DNA of 64,000 nucleotides from Agrobacterium tumefaciens (lineage in GTDB: Bacteria; Pseudomonadota; Alphaproteobacteria; Rhizobiales; Rhizobiaceae). Positions 28,281 through 35,990 of this stretch are shown here, piece after piece (the first letter of the stretch is position 1; every line of letters starts with the position of its first letter). Location: assembly GCF_013337285.1 (NCBI RefSeq), contig NZ_SUPW01000005.1, positions 186,001-250,000 on the forward strand, written 5' to 3'. A model generated the notes under the pieces. The model ran no database searches. It saw only the letters and a program-made list of their open reading frames with translations, and was not told where the DNA came from. A program made the position numbers and the translations under genes.

Positions 28281-29183
28281 TCAGCCCTGTTCCCGATTGT
28301 TGAGTTTTTCGAGGTAAAGCAGGATGCCGCTATGGTCGATATCTGCGCCGCCGTCGCCGACGAAGTCATCGAATTCGCGCGTTACCTGCTGAGTCAAAGG
28401 CAGCGTCAACGACAGATCCTGCGCCGTCGCCAGCACGCCGTTCAGATCCTTGAGCTGGAACTTCGACGGGCCGCCCGGCACGAAATTACGCTTCACCATG
28501 CGCTCGCCATGCAGTTCCAGAATCCGGCTTTCGGCAAAACCGCCGCGTATGGCATTGCGGAAACCTTCGCGGGATGCACCGCCCGCTTCCACAAGCATCA
28601 TCGCCTCGGCAACCGCGCCGATGGTGATGGCGACGATCTGCTGGTTGGCAAGTTTGCAGAGCTGGCCCGCGCCTGAGGGACCGACATAGGTCAGCCGGCC
28701 CATCGGCGCAAAGACATCGGCAAGATCCGCAATCAGAGCCTCGTCACCGCCGGCCATGATGGCGAGCGTACCGGCAGTCGCACCCGGAACGCCGCCGGAA
28801 ACCGGCGCATCGACGTGATGAATGCCCAGCGCCTCAAGCCGGGAGGAGTGGTCGCGCGCAATCGGCGGCGCAATCGAGCTGCTGTCGATCACGACAGCAC
28901 CTTTTTTAAGCGCTTCGGCCACGCCCGCCTCGAACAGCACTTCGCCCACGGCCTTGCCATCGCTCAGCATGGTGATGACGATATCGGCACCTTTGGCGGC
29001 GTCCGCCGACGATGCCGCCAGAACTGCGCCATCAGCAACAAGAGCTTCAGCCTTATCCACGCTACGGTTCCAAACGGAAACCGCAAAGCCCGCGCCTAGC
29101 AGACGCCGGGCCATCGGCCCGCCCATCAGGCCCGTGCCGATAAAGGCAACCGACCGCTTTTTCTCCTCCCCACCGACACTCAT
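28281..29183 (-). CDS. 3-hydroxyisobutyrate dehydrogenase-family reductase
   Basis: A 300-residue beta-hydroxyacid dehydrogenase. The N-terminal Rossmann motif is FIGTGLMGGPMARRLLGAGF; the substrate-binding DAPVSGGVPGATAGTL and the catalytic Lys177 in GQLCKLANQ are intact. Relatives include 3-hydroxyisobutyrate dehydrogenase, tartronate semialdehyde reductase (GlxR) and L-threonate dehydrogenase (LtnD). Its ATG overlaps the stop of the DenD-like gene by four bases (ATGA), so translation of the two is coupled, and it precedes the XylD-like gene by nine bases. Context therefore points to a sugar-acid or small hydroxyacid substrate, not valine breakdown. The exact reaction is not readable from the sequence. 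Confidence 0.87.
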   Translation of the reverse strand: MSVGGEEKKRSVAFIGTGLMGGPMARRLLGAGFAVSVWNRSVDKAEALVADGAVLAASSADAAKGADIVITMLSDGKAVGEVLFEAGVAEALKKGAVVIDSSSIAPPIARDHSSRLEALGIHHVDAPVSGGVPGATAGTLAIMAGGDEALIADLADVFAPMGRLTYVGPSGAGQLCKLANQQIVAITIGAVAEAMMLVEAGGASREGFRNAIRGGFAESRILELHGERMVKRNFVPGGPSKFQLKDLNGVLATAQDLSLTLPLTQQVTREFDDFVGDGGADIDHSGILLYLEKLNNREQG

Positions 29184-30166
29184 TTCAGTGAACCTCCCAG
29201 TTCGTCTTCGATATGCACCTGAATGATCTCTTCGAAGGAGCTTTCAGCCGTGAAGCCCAGCTCGCGGGCGCGCTTGGCTTCGAAACCGGGCGCCCAGCCT
29301 TCGCACATGCGCATGATCATCTCGTTCGGCTCGCGGCGAATGAGGGCGACGGCCTTTTCACCGGCGACCTTGCGCAGCGCTTCGATCTGTTCGCCAACCG
29401 TGGCGCTGAGACCCGGCATCGACAGGTTGCGGCGCGGACCGACCTTTTCGACGTCAATCGTCGCACCATGGATGAGGAAACCGACGGCGGAACGCGGCGA
29501 GGCATGCCAGTGGCGAATGCTTTCCGGCACCGGCAGAACCGCTTCCTGGCCGACCAGCGGCTCTCGCAGGATATTGGAGAAGAAGCCGGAGGCGGCGGCA
29601 TTCGGCTTGCCGGGACGAATGCAGATGGTCGGGAGACGAATGCCGATACCGTCGAAGAAACCGCGGCGGCTGTAATCGGACAGCAGCAGCTCGCAAATCG
29701 CCTTCTGTGTGCCGTAGCTTGTCAGCGGCGTGGTGTGGAATTCATCCGGGATCGGATAGGGAAGCGGTGCGCCAAACACGGCGATCGACGAGGTGAAGAC
29801 CACGCGCGGCTTGTAACCATCCTTGCCGTTGGCAATGCGGATGGCGTCGAAGAGATAACGGGTGCCGTCGAGATTGATGCGGTAGCCCTTGTCAAAATCG
29901 AGTTCAGCTTCGCCGGACACGATGGCGGCGAGATGGAAGATGGCATCCGGACGGGCGTCCACCAGCTTTTCAGCTTCACCCGGAGCGGAGAGATCAGCTG
30001 CGCGCGCATCGACAGCACCGGAAAAACCGGCGGGTGCCTCGGGCTGGAACACGTCAATAAGCGTGAACTTCTCGATCGGCTTGCCACCGAGCGATCCATC
30101 TTTCACGAGACGCTGCGTCAGCTTGCGGCCAACCATGCCTGCGGCGCCGATGATTGCGATATGCAT
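29180..30166 (-). CDS. NAD-dependent epimerase/dehydratase-type sugar-acid dehydrogenase, DenD-like
   Basis: A 328-residue extended short-chain dehydrogenase starting at the ATG at 30166, which has a strong GAGGAGG ribosome site; an open extension to 30217 is not needed. The nucleotide-binding motif is IGAAGMVGRKL (residues 6-16), and the catalytic set is Ser126/127 with Tyr151 and Lys155 (SYGTQKAICEL). The overall sequence suggests the D-erythronate dehydrogenase (DenD) group. Classical erythronate loci also carry OtnK, OtnI and OtnC, none of which is present here, so it may oxidise another aldonate, or a lactone or sugar. It is the first gene of the leftward three-gene unit, and a candidate operator lies 80-98 bases upstream. 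Confidence 0.82.
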   Translation of the reverse strand: MHIAIIGAAGMVGRKLTQRLVKDGSLGGKPIEKFTLIDVFQPEAPAGFSGAVDARAADLSAPGEAEKLVDARPDAIFHLAAIVSGEAELDFDKGYRINLDGTRYLFDAIRIANGKDGYKPRVVFTSSIAVFGAPLPYPIPDEFHTTPLTSYGTQKAICELLLSDYSRRGFFDGIGIRLPTICIRPGKPNAAASGFFSNILREPLVGQEAVLPVPESIRHWHASPRSAVGFLIHGATIDVEKVGPRRNLSMPGLSATVGEQIEALRKVAGEKAVALIRREPNEMIMRMCEGWAPGFEAKRARELGFTAESSFEEIIQVHIEDELGGSLK

Positions 30167-30245
30167 GTCTTCCTCCTCTGTGTCCCGGTCATTCTCCCGA
30201 GACCGAAAAAACATCATCGGCCGATGGACCGATAAATTAGCTTGT

Positions 30246-30264
30246 AAGGTTGTCTGATAACCTT
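30246..30264. promoter_or_regulatory. Candidate operator for the FadR-type regulator, site 1
   Basis: The palindrome AAGGTT-GTCTGAT-AACCTT lies between the divergent DenD-like and FAD-oxidase genes. On the opposite strand it reads AGGTTATCAGACAACC, which matches site 2 (32803-32818, AGGTTGTCAGACATCC) at 14 of 16 positions. Sites with GTC/GAC half-elements are common for FadR-type GntR proteins. Function is inferred from position and similarity. Confidence 0.6.
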
Positions 30265-30383
30265 ATATGATCCGATTGAAAATAGTATTTTTTCACAAAC
30301 TAACAAAAGCAGGGGCGCCGGCAAAAGCAAGGCCACAAACCCTTGCCTTCATATTTTAGGGCGGATTGGACGGAGAGGGTGGA

Positions 30384-31829
30384 ATGACGATCGTGAGTGA
30401 ACACGATATCGAGGAATTGCGGTTCTCGCTGAAGAACAGGCTTGGCGAAGCTCTGCTGCTGACATCGCAGGAAGACATGCTGCGCTATTGCCGCGACTGG
30501 CACGGGGATGTCACCAGTTCGGCCGTGGCCGTCATCCGCCCCCGCTCAACGCAGGAAGTGTCCGACACGGTGCGCGCCTGCGCCGAACTCGGCCTCGCCA
30601 TCATCCCCCAGGGCGGCAATACCGGACTGGTGCTCGGCGGCATTCCCGATGCTCCCAAACATCAGGTCGTGCTGAGCCTTGAGCGTATGAACGCCATCCG
30701 CACCATAGACAGCGACGATTTTTCCGCTGTCGTTGAAGCCGGCTGCATTCTCTCGGAATTCAAGGATGCCGTTCAGGACAAGGGCATGTTCTTCCCGCTG
30801 TCGCTCGGCGCGCAGGGCAGCTGCCGCATCGGCGGCAACGTCTCCACCAATGCCGGCGGCATCAATGTTCTGCGTTACGGTATGACCCGCGAACTGGTGC
30901 TGGGTCTAGAAGTGGTCCTGCCGGATGGCACTATCTGGAACGGCCTGTCGACCCTGCGCAAGGACAATCGCGGTATCGATCTGAAGCAGCTTTTCATCGG
31001 CGCAGAAGGAACGCTCGGCATCATCACCGCCGTTGCCGTCAAGCTTTACCCCAATCCAGAACATGTCGAAACCGCGCTGCTTGGCCTCAATTCGCTTGAC
31101 GACGCCATCAAGCTTTACCGCCGCGCCCGCCGCGAATGTTGCGATCTGATGTCCGCCTTCGAATTCATGCCGCCCGTCGCCTTCACGCTGGCGATCGAAG
31201 CCATACCCGATCTCAAAATGCCGATCGCCGGCGATTATCCGGCCTATGTGCTGATGGAAATTTCCGGCTCCGGTCTGGTGGATACCGCCGATCTAATGGG
31301 CCGCTTCCTTGAGGGCGTCATGGAAGACGGTCTGGTGCTGGATGGCGTCATTGCCTCCTCGCGTGCGCAGGCGCAGTCGCTGTGGCTTTTCCGTGAGGGC
31401 ATGAACGAGGGTCAGGCGCTGCGCGGCAGCCATATGCGTACCGACATTTCGGTGCCGCTTTCGAAACTCTCGGCTTTCGTGGCCGAGGCCGAAGCGGAAC
31501 TTGCGGAAAAACTGCCGGAATGCCTTGCCGTTTCCTATGGCCATGTCGGCGACGGCAACGTCCATCTCAACGTCTTGCCGCCCAACGGTGCGACACCGCA
31601 GGAGCGTGAGGCGTTCATCTACAAGTCCAAGACACTCGTTAACGAGGTCCTCGACCGTTACGTCGGCAGCATCAGCGCCGAACACGGCATCGGCCGCCTG
31701 AAACGCTCCGATTTCGAAAGCCGGCTATCGGATGTGCAGCGCCGGATGATCACGGGTTTGAAAAATGCCTTCGACCCCGATTTGCGGATGAATCCCGGTT
31801 GCCAGATAAGCCTGCAACCGGATAGCTAA
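30384..31829 (+). CDS. FAD-linked 2-hydroxyacid dehydrogenase (GlcD/D2HGDH family)
   Basis: A 481-residue flavoenzyme of the FAD-binding type 4 family. The PP-loop of the FAD domain is PQGGNTGLVLGG, followed by GNVSTNAGGINVLRYG; the C-terminal domain holds the metal/substrate motif SYGHVGDGNVHLNV and SAEHGIGRLKR. D-2-hydroxyglutarate dehydrogenase, D-lactate dehydrogenase and the glycolate oxidase subunit GlcD belong here. The ATG at 30384 has a GGAGAGGGTGGA ribosome site; an upstream TTG at 30366 would add only six residues. It is divergent from the DenD-like unit and shares its control region, so it probably acts in the sugar-acid pathway, for example on a D-2-hydroxy acid by-product. The substrate is not determined by the motifs. 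Confidence 0.86.
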   Translation: MTIVSEHDIEELRFSLKNRLGEALLLTSQEDMLRYCRDWHGDVTSSAVAVIRPRSTQEVSDTVRACAELGLAIIPQGGNTGLVLGGIPDAPKHQVVLSLERMNAIRTIDSDDFSAVVEAGCILSEFKDAVQDKGMFFPLSLGAQGSCRIGGNVSTNAGGINVLRYGMTRELVLGLEVVLPDGTIWNGLSTLRKDNRGIDLKQLFIGAEGTLGIITAVAVKLYPNPEHVETALLGLNSLDDAIKLYRRARRECCDLMSAFEFMPPVAFTLAIEAIPDLKMPIAGDYPAYVLMEISGSGLVDTADLMGRFLEGVMEDGLVLDGVIASSRAQAQSLWLFREGMNEGQALRGSHMRTDISVPLSKLSAFVAEAEAELAEKLPECLAVSYGHVGDGNVHLNVLPPNGATPQEREAFIYKSKTLVNEVLDRYVGSISAEHGIGRLKRSDFESRLSDVQRRMITGLKNAFDPDLRMNPGCQISLQPDS

Positions 31830-31947
31830 TCGAGGAACGGCACGGGGCGGCTGAATACGCCGCCCTTTAAAACCCGCTGACGGTGAAGGAGGAAGTCGCC
31901 TGCAGCGGGTAAGATGAACCAATCGTTTCTGCGGAACGGGAGCAATC

Positions 31948-32664
31948 ATGACGCTGGAGTTCAATCAGATACATCGCAACGACCATCTGCCCGGCCGGAT
32001 CGCCGCGGAGATCGCACGCGAGATCAATGATTCGAAACTCGGGCCGGGCGACAGGCTGCCGACGGAACATGTTCTGGCAAAAACCTTCGGTGTCAGCCGC
32101 TCGGTCATTCGCGAAGCGATCGCGCAATTGCGCAATGAAGGTTTCGTCGAAACCCGCCAGGGCGTGGGTGCATTCGTCACCGATCCCCGGCAGAGGCTGT
32201 CCATCCGCATCGAGCGCTCCCGTCTGAACGACCCTGAAAATTTTCGCGATCTTTTCCAGCTTCGTATGCCCCTCGAAATCGAGGCGGCGGGGCTGGCCGC
32301 ATTGCACCGCAGTCCGCAGCAACTGGCGCGGCTGGCGGCGGCGCTGGAAAAGATGAAGACCGCTGACGACTGGTCGACGGAAGGTGTTGCCGCCGATCTC
32401 GACTTTCACCGCATTCTGGCGGAGGCAACCCAGAACGAATATTTTCTGATGTTCCTCGGTTTCATCGCGGAACGCATCAGCTCGGCCATCAACATCGCTT
32501 TCTCCCGCGCGGTTTTTGGTGACATTCTCGAGGTGACGATCGCCGAACATGTGGCAATCTACGAGGCCGTCGGGAAGGCCGACGCAACAGCCGCCAAGAA
32601 CGCCATGCGCAAGCACCTGATCGGCGCCGCAAGCCGGGTCAATCTCGAACTGGATATCTTCTGA
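31948..32664 (+). CDS. GntR-family transcriptional regulator, FadR subfamily
   Basis: A 238-residue regulator. Residues about 15-80 form the GntR winged helix with the typical GDRLPTEHVLAKTFGVSRSVIREAIAQLRNEGFVETRQGVGAFV. The C-terminal all-helical FCD domain (about 95-225) includes FHRILAEATQN and the late EHVAIYEAV, whose Asp/His residues usually bind a metal and a carboxylate ligand. The gene lies 118 bases after the FAD oxidase and 209 bases before the XylX-like gene. In such loci the regulator is usually a repressor released by the substrate or a pathway intermediate. Two matching palindromes, at 30246-30264 and 32803-32824, are its best candidate sites. Confidence 0.92.
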   Translation: MTLEFNQIHRNDHLPGRIAAEIAREINDSKLGPGDRLPTEHVLAKTFGVSRSVIREAIAQLRNEGFVETRQGVGAFVTDPRQRLSIRIERSRLNDPENFRDLFQLRMPLEIEAAGLAALHRSPQQLARLAAALEKMKTADDWSTEGVAADLDFHRILAEATQNEYFLMFLGFIAERISSAINIAFSRAVFGDILEVTIAEHVAIYEAVGKADATAAKNAMRKHLIGAASRVNLELDIF

Positions 32665-32802
32665 AAAGAAAAATAAACGCGTAAACCGTAAAGCTATAGG
32701 ACAGGTTTCCGGGCTTTGCGGATAACCAGCGATAAAAGACGATAATTTTGTCGGTGAGACCGCTAGACTCGCTTCAAAAGTCATACTAAGAAGAATAAGA
32801 TT

Positions 32803-32824
32803 AGGTTGTCAGACATCCAGACAA
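32803..32824. promoter_or_regulatory. Candidate operator for the FadR-type regulator, site 2
   Basis: AGGTTGTCAGACATCC at 32803-32818 overlaps the inverted repeat TTGTC-N9-GACAA (32806-32824). It lies 50-70 bases upstream of the XylX-like gene and matches site 1 at 14 of 16 positions. The position suits a repressor site covering the promoter of the xylX-dctQMP unit. Confidence 0.6.
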
Positions 32825-32873
32825 TAAGACCGCAGGAGGCGGCCTGTCGGAAGGCTGAAAGGGGAGGACATAT

Positions 32874-34034
32874 ATGACCGGCAAAAGGTCCATCGACGCT
32901 ACTGCAATTCTGCCTGAGGATTATGAAAACGCTTTGCTCGTCGGCCGCGTCTGGTCGAAAAGCGAAGGCGGCCCCTGCCCCGTCCTGCTCAAGGATGGCG
33001 TGCTTTATGACCTCACCTCTATCTCGCCCACCATGTCCGAACTTCTGGAAAAGACGGATCTGGTGGAGCGGCTTGCCGATACCGGAACATTCATCGCACT
33101 CGGCACGCTCGACGCCTTTCTCGACGGCTCGGCCGGCGAACTCCTCGCTCCCAACGATATTCAGGCCGTCAAGGCCGCAGGCGTTACCTTCGCCGACAGC
33201 ATGCTTGAACGGGTGATCGAGGAGCAGGCCAAGGGCGACCCTCTTCGTGCGCAGGAAATTCGCGGAAGGCTGGCTCCGGTTCTCGGCGACAACCTCAAAG
33301 GACTTGAGGCCGGTTCAGAAAAAGCAGCGGAAGTGAAGAAGCTGCTCCAGGAAATGGGCCTCTGGTCGCAATATCTGGAAGTCGGCATCGGTCCGGATGC
33401 GGAAATATTCTCCAAGGCGCAGGCCATGGCCTCGGTTGGCTGCGGCGCGCTGATCGGCGTTCACCCGAAGTCGCAATGGAACAACCCGGAGCCGGAAGTG
33501 GTGCTCGCCATTGCCTCCGACGGCCGCATTGTCGGTGCAACCCTCGGCAACGACGTCAACCTGCGCGATTTCGAAGGCCGCTCCGCCCTCCTGCTCAGCA
33601 AGGCGAAGGATAACAACGCATCCTGCGCGATCGGCCCCTTTATCCGCCTGTTTGACGGACGCTTCACTATCGAAGACGTGAAGAAGTCGCAGATTTCGCT
33701 TCTGGTCGAAGGCGAAGACGGTTTCACCATGACGGGTGTAAGCCCCATGGAGGCGATCAGCCGCACGCCGGAAAACCTTGCATCCCAGCTTCTGAACCGC
33801 AATCATCAATATCCTGACGGAGCCGTCTTTTTCCTTGGCACGATGTTCGCGCCGGTGAAGGATCGTCATGGGCCGGGTCTCGGTTTCACCCACTCCAGGG
33901 GCGACCGTGTCGAAATCTCCTCGCCCAAGCTCGGCAAGTTGATCAATTGGGTCGCGACAACCGACGAGTGCCCGGAATGGACATTCGGCACCGCGGCCCT
34001 GATGCGCAATCTGGCGAAACGCGGGCTACTCTGA
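32874..34034 (+). CDS. xylX: 2-keto-3-deoxy-xylonate dehydratase, XylX-like (FAH family)
   Basis: A 386-residue protein of the fumarylacetoacetate hydrolase superfamily. It has the blocks that I recall from Caulobacter XylX: LWSQYLEVxIGPDAEIF, WNNPEPEVVL, the long LGNDVNLRDFEGRSALLL and SKAKDNNASCAIGPF, HQYPDG, FLGTMFAP and the closing IRNLA/MRNLAKRGLL type end. XylX removes water from 2-keto-3-deoxy-D-xylonate and gives 2-oxoglutarate semialdehyde in the Weimberg pathway. The ATG at 32874 follows GGGGAGGACATAT. It is the first gene of a probable unit with the TRAP transporter. The L-arabinose branch enzyme (KDA dehydratase) belongs to another family, which supports the XylX reading. Some relatives act on other 2-keto-3-deoxy acids. 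Confidence 0.87.
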   Translation: MTGKRSIDATAILPEDYENALLVGRVWSKSEGGPCPVLLKDGVLYDLTSISPTMSELLEKTDLVERLADTGTFIALGTLDAFLDGSAGELLAPNDIQAVKAAGVTFADSMLERVIEEQAKGDPLRAQEIRGRLAPVLGDNLKGLEAGSEKAAEVKKLLQEMGLWSQYLEVGIGPDAEIFSKAQAMASVGCGALIGVHPKSQWNNPEPEVVLAIASDGRIVGATLGNDVNLRDFEGRSALLLSKAKDNNASCAIGPFIRLFDGRFTIEDVKKSQISLLVEGEDGFTMTGVSPMEAISRTPENLASQLLNRNHQYPDGAVFFLGTMFAPVKDRHGPGLGFTHSRGDRVEISSPKLGKLINWVATTDECPEWTFGTAALMRNLAKRGLL

Positions 34035-34138
34035 GCGATCAGCAGAGGTGCGTGCAGTTTTTGCGAAAAACCCATAGGTGGAGCATTCGCGGCGATCCTT
34101 AGCCGAAAATGCTTCAGATATTTCTTCGGGAGGGGAAA

Positions 34139-34669
34139 ATGCAAAAGACCATCAATCTCTTTTACCGGATTCTCGAAATCATTCTCGTCCTGCTGCTTGC
34201 CGGCATGTCGATCATGGTCTTCGTCAACGTCGTCATGCGTTACACGATGAATTCCGGCATCAACATCTCTGAAGAACTGTCGCGCTATTTCTTCGTGTGG
34301 CTGACTTTCATCGGCGCCGTGCTGACCTTTCGCGAAAACAGCCACATGGGCATTGAAACGCTCGTGATGTTCCTGTCGCGCCGCGCCCGCGTTTTTTGCA
34401 TGATCGTATCGAACATCATCATCCTGGCCTGTTCCGCCATCTTCTTCTGGGGAACCTGGAAGCAGTCCGCCATCAATGCCAGCATGCATGCCCCCGTCAC
34501 CAAGCTTTCGATGATCTGGGTATATGGCATCGGCATGTTCACCGGCGGCCTGATGTTCATCATCGCGCTGGAGCGCCTGTACCGTTATCTGACGGGTCGC
34601 GTCACAGAAGACGAAATCGCCCAGTTCGCGGGCGAGAACCTGACGATCGAACAGCTTTCGGAGCGCTGA
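34139..34669 (+). CDS. dctQ: TRAP transporter small membrane subunit
   Basis: A 176-residue DctQ-type protein with four predicted membrane helices (about 9-30, 46-64, 85-107 and 127-150). The ATG at 34139 follows an excellent GGGAGGGG ribosome site. MRYTMNSGINISEELSRYFFVWLTFIGA contains the family's conserved SEELSRY segment. DctQ pairs with the large subunit DctM in a sodium-driven tripartite transporter fed by a periplasmic binding protein. The gene is 104 bases downstream of the XylX-like gene and four bases upstream of dctM. The gap before it shows no terminator, so it is probably in the same transcript. Confidence 0.92.
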   Translation: MQKTINLFYRILEIILVLLLAGMSIMVFVNVVMRYTMNSGINISEELSRYFFVWLTFIGAVLTFRENSHMGIETLVMFLSRRARVFCMIVSNIIILACSAIFFWGTWKQSAINASMHAPVTKLSMIWVYGIGMFTGGLMFIIALERLYRYLTGRVTEDEIAQFAGENLTIEQLSER

Positions 34670-34673
34670 TACC

Positions 34674-35951
34674 ATGACACTTTTCGTTTTTGTCGGCTCT
34701 CTGCTGGGGGCCATGGCGATCGGCGTTCCCGTCGCCTTCTCCCTGATGTTCTGCGGCGTCGTGCTCATGTGGTACATGGGCATGTTCAACACCGCGATCA
34801 TCGCCCAGAACATGATCTCGGGCGCCGATACCTTCACGCTGCTCGCCATCCCCTTCTTCATCCTGGCTGGCGAACTGATGAATTCCGGTGGTCTCTCCCG
34901 CCGCATCATCGACTTCGCGATCGCACTCGTCGGCCATATCCGTGGCGGCCTCGGCATCGTGGCGATCGTCGCAGCCATCATCATGGCCAGCATCTCCGGT
35001 TCGGCCGCAGCCGATACCGCAGCCCTTGCCGCGATCCTCATTCCGATGATGGCGAAGGCCGGTTACAACATCCCGCGCTCCGGCGGCCTCATTGCCGCAG
35101 GCGGTATCATCGCGCCGGTCATTCCGCCGTCCATGGCCTTCATTGTCTTCGGCGTCGCCGCCAACGTCTCGATCACCCAGCTTTTCCTCGCCGGCATCGT
35201 TCCGGGTATTCTGATGGGCACATCGCTCATCGTCGCCTGGCTGATCGTGGTGCGTAAGGACAACGTAAAGCCCCTGCCCAAAACCTCGGGCAAGGAACGT
35301 CTGCTCGTGACCGCTCGCGCCGGCTGGGCGCTCGGCATGCCTGTCATCATTCTTGGCGGCATCAAGGCCGGCATCATGACACCGACGGAAGCTGCCGTCG
35401 TTGCCGCCGCCTATGCGCTCTTTGTCGGCATGGTGATCTATCGCGAATTGAAGCCGGCGGACCTGTTTCATGTCCTCCTGCGTGCTGCCAAGAGCACCTC
35501 GATCATCATGTTCCTCGTCTGCGCAGCACTCGTCTCCGCGTGGCTCATCACGGCTGCGAATATTCCGAACGAAGTGGCTGGCTATATCGAGCCGCTGATC
35601 GATCGCCCGATGCTGCTGATGGCCGCGATGATGGTGCTGGTTTTCATCGTCGGCACGGCGCTCGACCTGACGCCGACCATCCTCATCCTGACGCCCGTTC
35701 TGATGCCTATCGTCAAGCAGGCGGGCATCGATCCGATCTATTTCGGTGTACTCTTCATCATCAACAACGCCATCGGCCTGATTACCCCTCCGGTTGGCGT
35801 TGTACTGAACGTCGTCAGCGGCGTCGGGCGCATCCCGCTCGGCAAGGTCACGGTCGGCGTCTGGCCGTTCCTCGTTGCCGAAACCATCGTCCTGGCGCTG
35901 CTGGTGATTTTCCCGGACATCGTCCTGGTGCCTCTGCAGTACCTTCGCTAA
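34674..35951 (+). CDS. dctM: TRAP transporter large membrane subunit
   Basis: A 425-residue polytopic protein, the translocating subunit of the TRAP transporter, with about 12 hydrophobic segments. Typical DctM elements are FTLLAIPFFILAGELMNSGG, SGSAAADTAALAAILIP, GGIIAPVIPPS near the centre and the C-terminal INNAIGLITPPVGVVLNV. The family couples sodium entry to import of carboxylates presented by the binding protein. It begins four bases after dctQ. The substrate is decided mainly by the binding protein, but the location within a sugar-acid locus makes an aldonate or related acid the obvious candidate. Confidence 0.94.
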   Translation: MTLFVFVGSLLGAMAIGVPVAFSLMFCGVVLMWYMGMFNTAIIAQNMISGADTFTLLAIPFFILAGELMNSGGLSRRIIDFAIALVGHIRGGLGIVAIVAAIIMASISGSAAADTAALAAILIPMMAKAGYNIPRSGGLIAAGGIIAPVIPPSMAFIVFGVAANVSITQLFLAGIVPGILMGTSLIVAWLIVVRKDNVKPLPKTSGKERLLVTARAGWALGMPVIILGGIKAGIMTPTEAAVVAAAYALFVGMVIYRELKPADLFHVLLRAAKSTSIIMFLVCAALVSAWLITAANIPNEVAGYIEPLIDRPMLLMAAMMVLVFIVGTALDLTPTILILTPVLMPIVKQAGIDPIYFGVLFIINNAIGLITPPVGVVLNVVSGVGRIPLGKVTVGVWPFLVAETIVLALLVIFPDIVLVPLQYLR

Positions 35952-35990
35952 TCGATACTTTTTCTCGACCACAATCCAAGGGAGGATATT

